64,000 nucleotides of DNA. Origin: Pseudomonas khavaziana. GTDB lineage: Bacteria > Pseudomonadota > Gammaproteobacteria > Pseudomonadales > Pseudomonadaceae. Made by a program: the position numbers and the translations under genes. A model generated the notes under the pieces. It was given only the letters and a program-made list of their open reading frames with translations. It was not told where the DNA came from and made no database searches. This document shows positions 52,565-61,228 of this stretch, piece after piece; position 1 is the first letter of the stretch; each line of letters opens with the position of its first letter. The stretch covers positions 558,001 through 622,000 of the forward strand of contig NZ_JAHSTT010000002.1 of NCBI RefSeq assembly GCF_019145205.1. Reading direction: 5' to 3'.

Positions 52565-53069
52565 GACCGAGTCGCCTGCATCGGGAGCAAGCCCCCTCCC
52601 ACATTTTTGACCACATTCTCATGTTGGAACTCGGTCAAGTGTGGGAGGGGGCTTGCTCCCGGTAGCGGTGGTCCGGTCAACACTGCTCATAAAGTGAACA
52701 TTCCAACCAAAAACGCCACCTTTTAGCGCGTCGCAAATAGATAAGTAGCTTCCGAACTATTCCTACACGATCACCCGCGCAATGTGCTTTGGGTGACAGA
52801 CTTTTCCTACGCTCGCAAAGCGCCTTCCCACAAGTGCTACCGATCTGCTCACACCCCTTGAACATCACTCGCAATCCGACCTGTCGGGCTGCCCAGGCGC
52901 GGGCTTATATAGACGCGTCAACAGGTCGTTTTCAGGAGTTATTGAATAGCCATCCAATTTAGGCATGGCATTTGCTCTATCAATTCAAAGCGTCGCCTTC
53001 CTGAGGACGACCGCCATAACAAGAGCCTCGCCTGAGGCCAACACCCGCTTTGTGTGAGGAGATACCGCG
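52565..53069. other. Control region upstream of gbdR with REP pair
   Basis: This 505-base space holds a REP pair (52,580-52,663) and then about 400 bases without a gene. Within the latter, CGACCTGT at 52,877-52,884 and its complement ACAGGTCG at 52,921-52,928 form a widely spaced inverted repeat. Confidence 0.7.
52580..52663. repeat. REP pair
   Basis: ATCGGGAGCAAGCCCCCTCCCACA and its inverted copy, downstream of the serine dehydratase gene. Confidence 0.88.
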
Positions 53070-54173
53070 ATGACGTCGTTCAACTCCGGGGCCCAACCCC
53101 AGAACCGTGCGCCTCAATCCATTGGCTTTTTGCTGCTGGACAATTTCACGCTGATTTCCCTGGCTTCGGCAGTGGAACCGCTGCGCATGGCCAACCAGTT
53201 GTCCGGCCGCGAGCTGTACCGCTGGACGACCCTGAGCGTCGACGGCAACCAGGTATGGGCCAGCGATGGCCTGCAGATCACCCCCGATGCCTCCATGCAT
53301 AAAGCGCCGGCCCTGGACATTGTCATCGTGTGCGGCGGCGTGGGTATCCAACGCACCGTCACCCGTGAACATGTGTCGTGGCTGCAAAGCCAGGCGCGCC
53401 AGTCCCGACGTCTCGGCGCGGTGTGTACCGGCAGCTGGGCCCTGGCTTGCGCGGGGTTGCTCGACGGTTTTGATTGCAGTGTGCACTGGGAATGCCTGGC
53501 GTCGATGCAGGAAGCCTTCCCGCGGGTATCCATGAGCACACGCCTGTTCACTCTCGACCGCAACCGCTTCACCAGCTCCGGTGGCACCGCGCCGCTGGAC
53601 ATGATGCTGCACCTGATCAGCCGCGACCACGGCCGTGAATTGTCGGCGGCGATCTCCGAGATGTTTGTGTACGAGCGCATCCGCAACGAACAGGATCACC
53701 AACGCGTGCCACTCAAGCACATGCTCGGCACCAACCAGCCGAAGCTGCAGGAAATCGTCGCGCTGATGGAAGCCAATCTGGAAGAGCCGATCGACCTGGA
53801 TGAACTGGCGGTGTATGTCGCCGTGTCGCGTCGGCAGTTGGAGCGGCTGTTCCAGAAATACCTGCATTGCTCGCCATCGCGCTACTACCTCAAGCTGCGC
53901 CTGATCCGCGCGCGGCAATTGCTCAAGCAAACGCCGATGTCGATCATCGAAGTGGCGTCGGTGTGCGGGTTTGTCTCCACGCCGCACTTCTCCAAGTGCT
54001 ACCGCGAATACTTCGGCATACCGCCGCGCGATGAGCGCGTCGGCTCCAATACCACCCAGCAGGTGGCGATGATGCCGATTCCCCAGGCGTTGGTGCTGTC
54101 ACCGTTGTCGGGGCCGATGTCGGCGTTGAGCCAGGCCAGGAATGAATCGACGTTTGCCAGTGTAAGGCTTTAA
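53070..54173 (+). CDS. gbdR: AraC-family activator GbdR
   Basis: A 367-residue regulator with an N-terminal DJ-1/PfpI-like domain (GFLLLDNFTLISLASAVEPL to about residue 195) and a C-terminal double helix-turn-helix (DLDELAVYVAVSRRQLERLF, SIIEVASVCGFVSTPHFSKC). This is the GbdR layout and length. In P. aeruginosa GbdR senses glycine betaine and dimethylglycine and activates betaine, choline-uptake and related genes. GAGGAG precedes the start. Its position next to the serine dehydratase gene is conserved. Confidence 0.95.
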   Translation: MTSFNSGAQPQNRAPQSIGFLLLDNFTLISLASAVEPLRMANQLSGRELYRWTTLSVDGNQVWASDGLQITPDASMHKAPALDIVIVCGGVGIQRTVTREHVSWLQSQARQSRRLGAVCTGSWALACAGLLDGFDCSVHWECLASMQEAFPRVSMSTRLFTLDRNRFTSSGGTAPLDMMLHLISRDHGRELSAAISEMFVYERIRNEQDHQRVPLKHMLGTNQPKLQEIVALMEANLEEPIDLDELAVYVAVSRRQLERLFQKYLHCSPSRYYLKLRLIRARQLLKQTPMSIIEVASVCGFVSTPHFSKCYREYFGIPPRDERVGSNTTQQVAMMPIPQALVLSPLSGPMSALSQARNESTFASVRL

Positions 54174-54187
54174 ACCGGGTCGCCTGC

Positions 54188-54252
54188 ATCGGGGGCAAGC
54201 CCCCTCCCACAGGGGAATGCATTCCAAAGGTGGGAGGGGGCTTGCCCCCGAT
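54188..54252. repeat. REP pair
   Basis: ATCGGGGGCAAGCCCCCTCCCACA and its inverted copy GGTGGGAGGGGGCTTGCCCC, between the convergent gbdR and the small gene at 54,262. Confidence 0.88.
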
Positions 54253-54261
54253 AGCGATCTG

Positions 54262-54525
54262 TCAGACGCCTGAGTTCTGTTTGAACTGCATCAAAGCCGG
54301 CAACAACTGCTTGTCGATCGCCTGCCTTACCGCCGGCAAAATCGTCGCACTGCCGCTGTACATCTTTTCAACCATACCCTTGAGCGCTTTGGCCCGCGCC
54401 TCGCTCAAACCGCGCACCGCACACTCGCAAGCCTGCTCGGCGGTGGTACCGCTGGACACTTCAAAACCCAGCGAGCGTAGTTGGCTCAGCAGGTCATCCT
54501 GGTCAATCAAATCCGCGTGCATCAT
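54262..54525 (-). CDS. Small helical protein of unknown function
   Basis: An 87-residue acidic, probably all-helical protein (DLIDQDDLLSQLRSLGFEV, then LSEARAKALKGMVEKMYSG), with two cysteines and no signal peptide. I recognise no family. AGGA lies eight bases before the ATG at 54525; an ATG at 54534 is also possible. It lies alone between gbdR and the carnitine genes. Confidence 0.65.
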   Translation of the reverse strand: MMHADLIDQDDLLSQLRSLGFEVSSGTTAEQACECAVRGLSEARAKALKGMVEKMYSGSATILPAVRQAIDKQLLPALMQFKQNSGV

Positions 54526-54738
54526 GACGTTCATCCTGGTGTAGGGAGCGGGAACTGACTTGGATTCTGGTAGGCCCCCGGCCGGTCGGCAAGGGCAGAA
54601 TCAACGAATGGCTCGGATGGCTATGAACAGGTCGTTTTCGGGTCACTCACCTTTAGAAGGATTCGGCACACTCAATCCCAGGCACGCAGCTTGATGGTTT
54701 GGTCACCCTCGGGATGCACGGCTCACACAAGGCACTCT

Positions 54739-54775
54739 GCCCCGATCCAGTCACGGCTGGACCGGGGCTTTTTTT
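54739..54775 (+). terminator. Orphan Rho-independent terminator
   Basis: GCCCCGATCCAG-TCACGG-CTGGACCGGGGC with one mismatch, then seven T residues on the plus strand. The genes on both sides of it run on the minus strand, so no known plus-strand message ends here. Confidence 0.88.
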
Positions 54776-54778
54776 GGC

Positions 54779-55255
54779 TCAGTTCCTGACCGGCAAACCG
54801 ATGACGCGGCCAAGCAGGGCAGGTTTTGGCAGCTCGGCCTGTGCAGCGCTGATGGCCGTGAGTTTTTCCAGCGTGGTCGCAGTGAACGGCGCCGCGTGTG
54901 GGCCGGCGAGGTCAACGTGCAGCAACATCTGTTCGTTGCCCGCCAGCTCGCGGTCTTCGCCCACCCTATACAGGCTGTGGTAGAGGTGCAGGCGTTTGGC
55001 GTCATGGGCGATCAGTTGGGTGCGCACCTCCACCTCGGCGTCGAGCTTCACTTCGTGCAGGTAGTTCAGGTGCAGCTCCAGGGTGAACAGCGAGTGGCCG
55101 CTGGCTTCACGGTTGTCGCTGTCCAGGCCCAGGGCGTCCATCAGCGCATCGGTGGCGTAGCTGAAGATCAGCAGGTAGAACGCGTCGCGCAGGTGGCCGT
55201 TGTAGTCCACCCACGCTGGAAGGACCTGGGTGGTATAGGTGGTCAATGCGGGCAT
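54779..55255 (-). CDS. cdhB: Betainyl-CoA thioesterase CdhB
   Basis: A 158-residue hotdog thioesterase of the 4HBT type (VLPAWVDYNGHLRDAFYLLIF carries the Asp-Tyr-Asn-Gly-His motif). In the carnitine pathway it releases glycine betaine from betainyl-CoA. It is the last gene of the caiX-cdhC-cdhA-cdhB operon, 12 bases after cdhA. The identity rests on family plus context. Confidence 0.9.
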   Translation of the reverse strand: MPALTTYTTQVLPAWVDYNGHLRDAFYLLIFSYATDALMDALGLDSDNREASGHSLFTLELHLNYLHEVKLDAEVEVRTQLIAHDAKRLHLYHSLYRVGEDRELAGNEQMLLHVDLAGPHAAPFTATTLEKLTAISAAQAELPKPALLGRVIGLPVRN

Positions 55256-55267
55256 TTTAGGGTCCTG

Positions 55268-56233
55268 TTATTCGGCGAAACTCATGCCGTGCTTGGCCTT
55301 GGTTGTTTTTACGGCTTCCAGCACCGCCAGCAGGCAGTCATCACGGTAGCGCTCCAGCGCCGAAATGCTGTGGCTGCCCAATTGGTCACGGGTGCCATCG
55401 ACCACATCATCAATCAATTTGTCGGTCAGTTCAGGCGCTGGTAGATAAGTCCACGGCAACTGCAACGCCGGCCCGAACTGCGCCATGAAGTGGCGCATGC
55501 CGGCATCACCGCCCGCCAGGGTGTAGGTGAGGAAGGTGCCCATGAACGACCAGCGCAAGCCGGCACCAAAGCGAATCGCGTCATCGATTTCACCGGTGGT
55601 CGCCACGCCGTCATTGACCAGGTGCAACGCCTCGCGCCATAGCGCTTCGAGCAAACGGTCAGCAATAAACCCAGGCACTTCCTTGCGCACATGCAACGGG
55701 CGCATGCCGAGGGCTTCATACACCTTGATCGCGGCCTGGATCGCTTCGGGGGCGGTGTTTTTGCCGCCGACCACTTCCACCAGTGGCAGCAGGTAGACCG
55801 GGTTGAACGGGTGGCCGACCACGCAGCGTTCCGGGTGTGTGGAACCTTCGTAAAACTCACTCGGCAACAGCCCGGACGTGCTCGAACCGATCAGTGCATT
55901 GGGCTTGGCCGCCGCGCTGATCCGGCTATGTAGATCCAGTTTCAGCTCCAGGCGTTCCGGGGCGCTTTCCTGGATGAAATCGGCGTCTTTGACGCATTCT
56001 TCGATGGTGCTCACAAAGCGCAGGCGGCCTTGAGATGCACCAGGCGCCAATCCTTGTTGCTCAAGGGCACCCCAGGCGTTCGCGACGCGTTTGCGCAAGG
56101 CAACCTCGGCTCCGGGCGCCGGGTCCCAGGCCACTACGTCCAGGCCGTGGGCCAGGGCGCGGGATACCCAGCCGCTGCCGATTACACCGCTGCCCAGGGC
56201 TGCGAAGGTTTTGATTTCAGTGATAAAGCTCAT
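55268..56233 (-). CDS. cdhA: L-carnitine dehydrogenase CdhA
   Basis: NAD-dependent oxidation of L-carnitine to 3-dehydrocarnitine. The 321-residue product is of the 3-hydroxyacyl-CoA dehydrogenase type: Rossmann loop [33 protein letters not shown], and [21 protein letters not shown] with the catalytic His. CAGGAAATTCACCA precedes the ATG at 56233. Confidence 0.95.
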   Translation of the reverse strand: MSFITEIKTFAALGSGVIGSGWVSRALAHGLDVVAWDPAPGAEVALRKRVANAWGALEQQGLAPGASQGRLRFVSTIEECVKDADFIQESAPERLELKLDLHSRISAAAKPNALIGSSTSGLLPSEFYEGSTHPERCVVGHPFNPVYLLPLVEVVGGKNTAPEAIQAAIKVYEALGMRPLHVRKEVPGFIADRLLEALWREALHLVNDGVATTGEIDDAIRFGAGLRWSFMGTFLTYTLAGGDAGMRHFMAQFGPALQLPWTYLPAPELTDKLIDDVVDGTRDQLGSHSISALERYRDDCLLAVLEAVKTTKAKHGMSFAE

Positions 56234-56281
56234 TGGTGAATTTCCTGAAGTATTCAAAGTTCTTTTTTGGAATCAGCTCAA

Positions 56282-56309
56282 TGTGGGAGGGGGCAAGCCC
56301 CCTCCCACA
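56282..56309. repeat. Compact REP palindrome inside the carnitine operon
   Basis: TGTGGGAGGGGGCAAGCCCCCTCCCACA lies between cdhC and cdhA, four bases past the cdhC stop. It may lower cdhA and cdhB transcription relative to cdhC. Confidence 0.88.
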
Positions 56310-56313
56310 TTTT

Positions 56314-57201
56314 TTAACCGCGTTTGGTCAGGCCCATCTTGATTCGGCCCTCGGCCGGGGTCATGACTCGCGCACCCAGTCTGCTGAGGATTTCGCTGGC
56401 GCGTTCCACCAGTTGGCCATTGGTGGCGAGCACGCCTTTGTCCAGCCAGAGGTTGTCTTCCAGGCCGACCCGTACGTTGCCACCCAGCAGCACCGCTTGC
56501 GCCGCCATCGGCATCTGCATGCGGCCAATCCCGAAGCCGGCCCACACCGCGTCGGCGGGCAGGTTGTCGACCATGGCTTTCATGGTGGTGGTGTCGGCCG
56601 GTGCGCCCCAGGGGATGCCCAGGCAGAGTTGGAACAGCGGGTTATCGAGCAGGCCTTCCTTGATCATCTGCTTGGCAAACCACAGATGGCCGGTGTCGAA
56701 GATTTCCAGCTCGGCCTTTACGCCCAGCGCCTGGATACGCTTGGCACCGGCCCGCAGTTGCGCCGGAGTGGACACGTAAATGGTGTCGCCATCGCCGAAA
56801 TTGAGGGTGCCGCAGTCCAGGGTGCAGATCTCCGGCAACAGCTCCTCGACGTGGGCCAGACGGGTCAGCGGGCCGACCAGGTCGGTGTTGGGGCCGAACG
56901 CCATCGGATTTTCGCCGCCGCCGATCTCCAGGTCGCCACCCATGCCGGCGGTGAGGTTGACGATGATGTCGATGTCGGCCTCACGGATGCGCTCCATCAC
57001 TTCGCGGTACAGCGCCACGTCGCGGCTGAACTTGCCGGTTTGCGGGTCGCGTACATGGCAATGCACCACAGTGGCGCCGGCCTTGGCGGCTTCTACGGCG
57101 GCGGCGGCGATCTGTTTGGGCGTGACCGGCACGTGGGGGCTCCTGGCGGTCGTGTCGCCAGCACCGGTGAGTGCGCAGGTGATGATGACGTCGTGGTTCA
57201 T
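56314..57201 (-). CDS. cdhC: Dehydrocarnitine cleavage enzyme CdhC (BKACE family)
   Basis: Zinc-dependent beta-keto acid cleavage enzyme: 3-dehydrocarnitine plus acetyl-CoA gives betainyl-CoA and acetoacetate. The 295-residue TIM barrel shows [21 protein letters not shown], the zinc site [12 protein letters not shown] and [12 protein letters not shown]. It is between caiX and cdhA. Confidence 0.95.
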   Translation of the reverse strand: MNHDVIITCALTGAGDTTARSPHVPVTPKQIAAAAVEAAKAGATVVHCHVRDPQTGKFSRDVALYREVMERIREADIDIIVNLTAGMGGDLEIGGGENPMAFGPNTDLVGPLTRLAHVEELLPEICTLDCGTLNFGDGDTIYVSTPAQLRAGAKRIQALGVKAELEIFDTGHLWFAKQMIKEGLLDNPLFQLCLGIPWGAPADTTTMKAMVDNLPADAVWAGFGIGRMQMPMAAQAVLLGGNVRVGLEDNLWLDKGVLATNGQLVERASEILSRLGARVMTPAEGRIKMGLTKRG

Positions 57202-57273
57202 GGGCGGTTCCTTACGGGCGTAGTGGTGCCGTTCGCAGCCGTTATGGGCTGCGAAGCGGTGATGAACAGTGGG

Positions 57274-58218
57274 TTATTGGTTGGTCAATTGCAGTTGGGT
57301 CGCAGCCGGTTTGCCGTCAAAGGTGGTCACCCCTTCCAGCCAGCGCGCCTGGTCCTGCGGGTGGTCCTTGAGCCACTGTCTGGCGGACTCCAGGGCGTCC
57401 TTGTGATCCAGCAACGGCTGCATCATCCGGCTTTCGTCGGCGGCGGTGAACGTCAGGTTGGTCAGCAGTCTGTGCACGTTGGGGCACTGCTCGGCATAGC
57501 TCGGCGCTGTCACGGTCCAGACAGTGGCCTTGCCTTCGTTCGGGCCCAGGGCGTCTTCACTGCCGGTGAGGTAAGTCATCGCTACATTGATGTTCATCGG
57601 GTGCGGCGCCCAGCCGAAGAACACCACGGCCTCCTTGCGCCGCACGGCACGGTCCACGGCGGCGAGCATGCCGGCTTCGCTGGACTCCACCAACTGGAAC
57701 TTACCCAGGCCGAACTGGTTCTTGGTGATCATCGCCTTGATCTGAGTGTTGGCGCCTGAGCCTGGCTCGATGCCGTAGATCTTGGCGCCCAGCTCTTTCT
57801 CGAACCTGGCGATGTCGGCAAAGGTTTTCAGCCCCTTGTCCGCCAGGTAGGTGGGCACCGCCAGGGTGGCGCGGGCGTCTTCCAGGCTGGGCTTGTCGAG
57901 GACCTTGACTTGTTTGGCGTTGACGAACGGCGTGATGGTCTGGGTCATCAGCGGGTTCCAGTAGCCGAGGAACAGGTCCAGGCGCTGGTCGCGGATGCCG
58001 GCGAAGATGATTTGCTGGGAGGCGCTGGTTTGCTTGGTCTTGTAGCCGAGGCCGTCGAGCAGCACTTGAGCCATGGCGCTGGTGGCGATGACGTCGGTCC
58101 AGTTCACCACGCCCATGCGCACGTTCTGGCAAGAAGCGGCGTCCGCTGCCATCACGTGGGTACTCAAAATAGCGCTGGCGCTGAGTGCAAGCGCACAGCG
58201 GCTGATCAGTCGGTTCAT
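57274..58218 (-). CDS. caiX: Carnitine-binding periplasmic protein CaiX
   Basis: A 314-residue OpuAC-type binding protein with a signal peptide (LALSASAILSTHVMA). It is a paralogue of CbcX (NWTDVIATSAMAQVLLDGLGY, VFFGWAPHPMNINV). In P. aeruginosa CaiX delivers carnitine to the shared CbcWV membrane complex, and none of its own transporter genes lie nearby here either. It is the first gene of the operon, divergent from cdhR. Confidence 0.93.
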   Translation of the reverse strand: MNRLISRCALALSASAILSTHVMAADAASCQNVRMGVVNWTDVIATSAMAQVLLDGLGYKTKQTSASQQIIFAGIRDQRLDLFLGYWNPLMTQTITPFVNAKQVKVLDKPSLEDARATLAVPTYLADKGLKTFADIARFEKELGAKIYGIEPGSGANTQIKAMITKNQFGLGKFQLVESSEAGMLAAVDRAVRRKEAVVFFGWAPHPMNINVAMTYLTGSEDALGPNEGKATVWTVTAPSYAEQCPNVHRLLTNLTFTAADESRMMQPLLDHKDALESARQWLKDHPQDQARWLEGVTTFDGKPAATQLQLTNQ

Positions 58219-58313
58219 GGTGGATCCCTCGGCAGGTCGTTATTGTGGGGTCCGGCGTCTTGTGCGCCGTGGCATCAAGTTACGCAGCTTGAGTGCCAAC
58301 AAAACGCACGGCG

Positions 58314-58340
58314 GCGACCGACTCTTGCACTGCAGCGACC
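58314..58340. promoter_or_regulatory. Direct repeat with 21-base period, candidate CdhR site
   Basis: GCGACC occurs at 58,314 and 58,335, 21 bases apart, each followed by CTCTTG a few bases later. It lies in the 193-base divergent space between caiX and cdhR, where the AraC-family activator CdhR is expected to bind. Confidence 0.6.
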
Positions 58341-58411
58341 TGTGCTCTTGAATGGACGGTTGAACTGGCGTATCACAGTGACCACGCTGCCCGTCCTACG
58401 AGAGCGCCACC

Positions 58412-59356
58412 ATGTCCCAGGATTTCTACTTCCTGCTGATGCCGGGTTTCTCTGCAATCGGCTTTATCTCCGCGCTGGAACCGCTGCGAGTCGCCAACCG
58501 CTTTCGCGGCGAGCTGTACCGCTGGCACATCTTGAGCGCCGATGGCGGCGCGGTGCTGGCGAGCAATGGCATGTCGGTCAACGCTGATGCTGCACTGGAG
58601 CCGCTGAAAAAAGGCGCGACGTTGTTGGTGGTGGCCGGCTTCGAACCCTTGCAGTTCGCCACGCCGGCCCTGGAACACTGGCTGCGTCGTCTCGACCACG
58701 ACGCAGTGACCCTCGGTGCCATCGATACTGGGGCCTGCGTGCTGGCCGAGGCGGGCCTGCTCGACGGTCACCGCCTGACCCTGCACTGGGAAGCCATCGA
58801 CGCCTTCAAAGAGTCCTATCCACACCTGAGCGTGACCCAGGAACTGTTCGAAATAGACCGCCGCCGCATCACCTGCGCCGGCGGCACCGCGTCCATCGAC
58901 CTGATGCTCGACCTGATCGCCCAGGCCCACGGCCCTGACCTGGCGATCCAGGTCTCGGAGCAATTCGTGCTCGGCCGCATCCGCCCACGCAAAGACCACC
59001 AGCGCATGCAGATCGCCACGCGCTATGGCATCAACAACAAGAAGTTGGTGCAGGTGATTGGCGAGATGGAGCAACACACTGAACCGCCCCTGAGCACCCT
59101 GGCCCTGGCCGAGGCGATCAAGGTCACCCGGCGCCAGCTGGAGCGGCTGTTTCGTCTGCACCTCAACGACACGCCGAGCAACTTCTATCTCGGCCTGCGC
59201 CTGGAGAAAGCCCGGAACCTGCTGCGCCAGAGCGGCATGAGTGTGCTGGAGGTGAGTATTGCGTGCGGCTTTGAGTCGCCGTCGTATTTCACCCGTAGCT
59301 ATCGAGCCAGGTTTGCCAAGTGCCCGAGAGAGGATCGGCGACGGGAGATGGTTTGA
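58412..59356 (+). CDS. cdhR: AraC-family carnitine activator CdhR
   Basis: A 314-residue paralogue of GbdR: DJ-1/PfpI-like N-terminal domain (FLLMPGFSAIGFISALEPLR) and C-terminal double helix-turn-helix (LAEAIKVTRRQLERLFRLHL, SVLEVSIACGFESPSYFTRS). CdhR activates caiX-cdhCAB in response to carnitine in P. aeruginosa. It is divergent from that operon here too. Confidence 0.94.
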   Translation: MSQDFYFLLMPGFSAIGFISALEPLRVANRFRGELYRWHILSADGGAVLASNGMSVNADAALEPLKKGATLLVVAGFEPLQFATPALEHWLRRLDHDAVTLGAIDTGACVLAEAGLLDGHRLTLHWEAIDAFKESYPHLSVTQELFEIDRRRITCAGGTASIDLMLDLIAQAHGPDLAIQVSEQFVLGRIRPRKDHQRMQIATRYGINNKKLVQVIGEMEQHTEPPLSTLALAEAIKVTRRQLERLFRLHLNDTPSNFYLGLRLEKARNLLRQSGMSVLEVSIACGFESPSYFTRSYRARFAKCPREDRRREMV

Positions 59357-59361
59357 CGGGC

Positions 59362-59415
59362 AATTATAGTTAATTATACTCGCAACTATAATTTATAGTT
59401 TCTTTCATAATTGAG
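59362..59415. promoter_or_regulatory. AT-rich palindromic array upstream of the ATPase gene
   Basis: AATTATAGT at 59,362 and AATTATACT at 59,372 are followed by the palindrome AACTATAA-T-TTATAGTT (59,384-59,400) and by ATAATTGAGTATAA near 59,406. The ACTATAATT unit thus recurs in both orientations, right up to the start codon at 59,425. A repressor binding here would block the promoter. Confidence 0.6.
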
Positions 59416-59424
59416 TATAAAACC

Positions 59425-60603
59425 ATGTCCAAGCACGGCGGCTTTGTGTTCCGCCGCCCCACCTTGGCAAGCAGCATTGTCGATGGCCTGGTGGGGGCCG
59501 GTATCCAGGATTTCACTTCTGGCCTGTTTCTCGCGGCCCCGCGCCGTACGGGCAAAAGTACGTTCCTGCGTGAAGATCTCGTCCCGCAATGCCAGGCCCA
59601 TGGCTGGTTGGTTGTGTATGTCGACCTGTGGGCCGACAAGGAAAAAGATCCTGCCGACCTGATCGCCAGTGCTATCGCCGGTGCCTTGGTGCCCTTTGAA
59701 AAGGGGGTACGCAAGCTGGCGAAAAATATCGGTATCGAAAAACTCAGTTTTCTACGCACAGTGTCCTGGGATTTCACCACGCCGCAACTACCGGCCGGGG
59801 CGACGCTTACGCAAGCGCTGGAATTACTCCACAGCGCCGCCGAAAAAACCGTGGTGCTGGTGATCGATGAAGCGCAACACGCGCTGACCACTGAAGCTGG
59901 CCTTAACTCCATGTTTGCGCTCAAGGCCGCGCGGGATCAGCTTAACCAGGGCCGTGAAGGCGAGGGCAGTGGCTTGCACCTGGTGTTCACCGGCTCTAAT
60001 CGCGACAAGCTCGCGCATTTGGTGCTGGGTAAAAGCCAACCGTTTTTCGGCTCCAGCATCACGCCGTTCCCCTTGCTGGGCAAAGAGTTCACCCAAGCTT
60101 ACACGGCGCACCTCAACGCCCATCTGGCCAAGACCAACCAGTTCAAAGCAGCGGATATCGACGAAGCGTTTGAGTTGGTAGGCCGTCGTCCCGAGATGCT
60201 GCGCACCATCATTGGTGAAGTGGCACTGGAACTGGGGGAGGCGAGCAACCTGGGCCAACTGTTGCACAGTCGCGCCGAACTGCTGCGCGCCGGGGTGTGG
60301 ACCGAATTCGAAAGCGCCTGGAACGCCCTGACCGTCCCGCAACGTGCCGTGTTGGAAGTGATGGTGGAGCGTTCACACGCCAATGAGCCATTTGCGCCAT
60401 TCACTGACAGCACCCTTACGGCAGTCAGCAAAAAACTGGAGGATATGGGCAGTGACGTGGTGCCGGGCACCCAGACCATCCAGGCGTGTATCGATGCCTT
60501 GCGCGACAAGGAGCTGGTGTGGAAGTCGAGCCGGGGGGGCTATGCCTTGGAGGACAAGTCGTTCGGTGATTGGCTACGGCATAAAAGTCGTACATCACAC
60601 TAA
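59425..60603 (+). CDS. AAA-type ATPase with C-terminal winged-helix-like region
   Basis: A 392-residue soluble ATPase. Walker A is APRRTGKSTF at about residues 38-47, Walker B VVLVIDEAQHAL near 147-158, and VFTGSNRDKL a likely sensor. The plan resembles archaeal-type ATPases (PF01637-like): ATPase domain to about residue 270, then a helical and winged-helix region (LTVPQRAVLEVMVERSH, ALRDKELVWKSSRGGYAL). The role is unknown; DNA-linked or defence functions are possible. There is no ribosome site, and TATAAAACC abuts the ATG, so initiation may be unusual. It is in the variable insert after cdhR. Confidence 0.75.
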   Translation: MSKHGGFVFRRPTLASSIVDGLVGAGIQDFTSGLFLAAPRRTGKSTFLREDLVPQCQAHGWLVVYVDLWADKEKDPADLIASAIAGALVPFEKGVRKLAKNIGIEKLSFLRTVSWDFTTPQLPAGATLTQALELLHSAAEKTVVLVIDEAQHALTTEAGLNSMFALKAARDQLNQGREGEGSGLHLVFTGSNRDKLAHLVLGKSQPFFGSSITPFPLLGKEFTQAYTAHLNAHLAKTNQFKAADIDEAFELVGRRPEMLRTIIGEVALELGEASNLGQLLHSRAELLRAGVWTEFESAWNALTVPQRAVLEVMVERSHANEPFAPFTDSTLTAVSKKLEDMGSDVVPGTQTIQACIDALRDKELVWKSSRGGYALEDKSFGDWLRHKSRTSH

Positions 60604-60793
60604 GACAGCGTCAGACGTATCTTGTAAAGAACGTCCCAAAAGCTGTCGGAAGTTTCTTGTTTTTTGCCGTTAACTACGACCTATAGAAAGAGCCTGCTAA
60701 CGTCCATGGGTCTCCATGTTGCTTCTGACCAAGTGCTTTGAAAATCAAGCGTCTACGTCAGGAGCGCCACTACGTAACCCCTGAGAGGTTGGC

Positions 60794-61222
60794 ATGCTGA
60801 AAAAACTCGTTGCTGTGATGGCCCTCGTTTCCACCCCGCTGTGGGCTGCCCAGGCGCCAGTGCCTTTTACTGGCGCCGATTACAGCGGGCGTTATGAATG
60901 TAACGGCCAGGATAAACATATCGGCAACTTCAAGGGCGTTGTCGAGATGAAACTCGATGCCAAGCAAAGCACTGGCAAGTACGCCGCCTATACCTTCACC
61001 CTGACCCTGGAGGACAAGTCCCGCTATGAAGGCATGGCCGCCGGCACCTCGGATACGCTGGGCATCTACTTTGCCCACACCGATCCGGCCTTGAAAGACT
61101 TTGGCGTGGGCGTGGCACAAGTGACACCGACCCCGGAAGGCAAGGTGTCCTTCGTCAAGTATTACTACGGTCCTGAATACGAAGGCGGCGGGCACGGCTT
61201 GGAGCACTGCGTCAAAAGTTGA
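60794..61222 (+). CDS. Secreted protein of unknown function
   Basis: A 142-residue protein with a cleavable signal peptide (MLKKLVAVMALVSTPLWA, then AQAPVP). The mature part has two cysteines (YECNGQ and EHCVKS, the latter near the end) that could form a disulphide closing a small beta barrel; strands such as YAAYTFTLTLEDKSRYEG support this. GAGAGGTTGGC precedes the ATG. No family recognised. Confidence 0.75.
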   Translation: MLKKLVAVMALVSTPLWAAQAPVPFTGADYSGRYECNGQDKHIGNFKGVVEMKLDAKQSTGKYAAYTFTLTLEDKSRYEGMAAGTSDTLGIYFAHTDPALKDFGVGVAQVTPTPEGKVSFVKYYYGPEYEGGGHGLEHCVKS

Positions 61223-61228
61223 TCGCGG

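Noticed and set aside
52966..52975. TGGCATTTGC upstream of gbdR, also sigma-54-like
   Set aside because: Only five bases separate GG from GC, so it cannot be a sigma-54 promoter.
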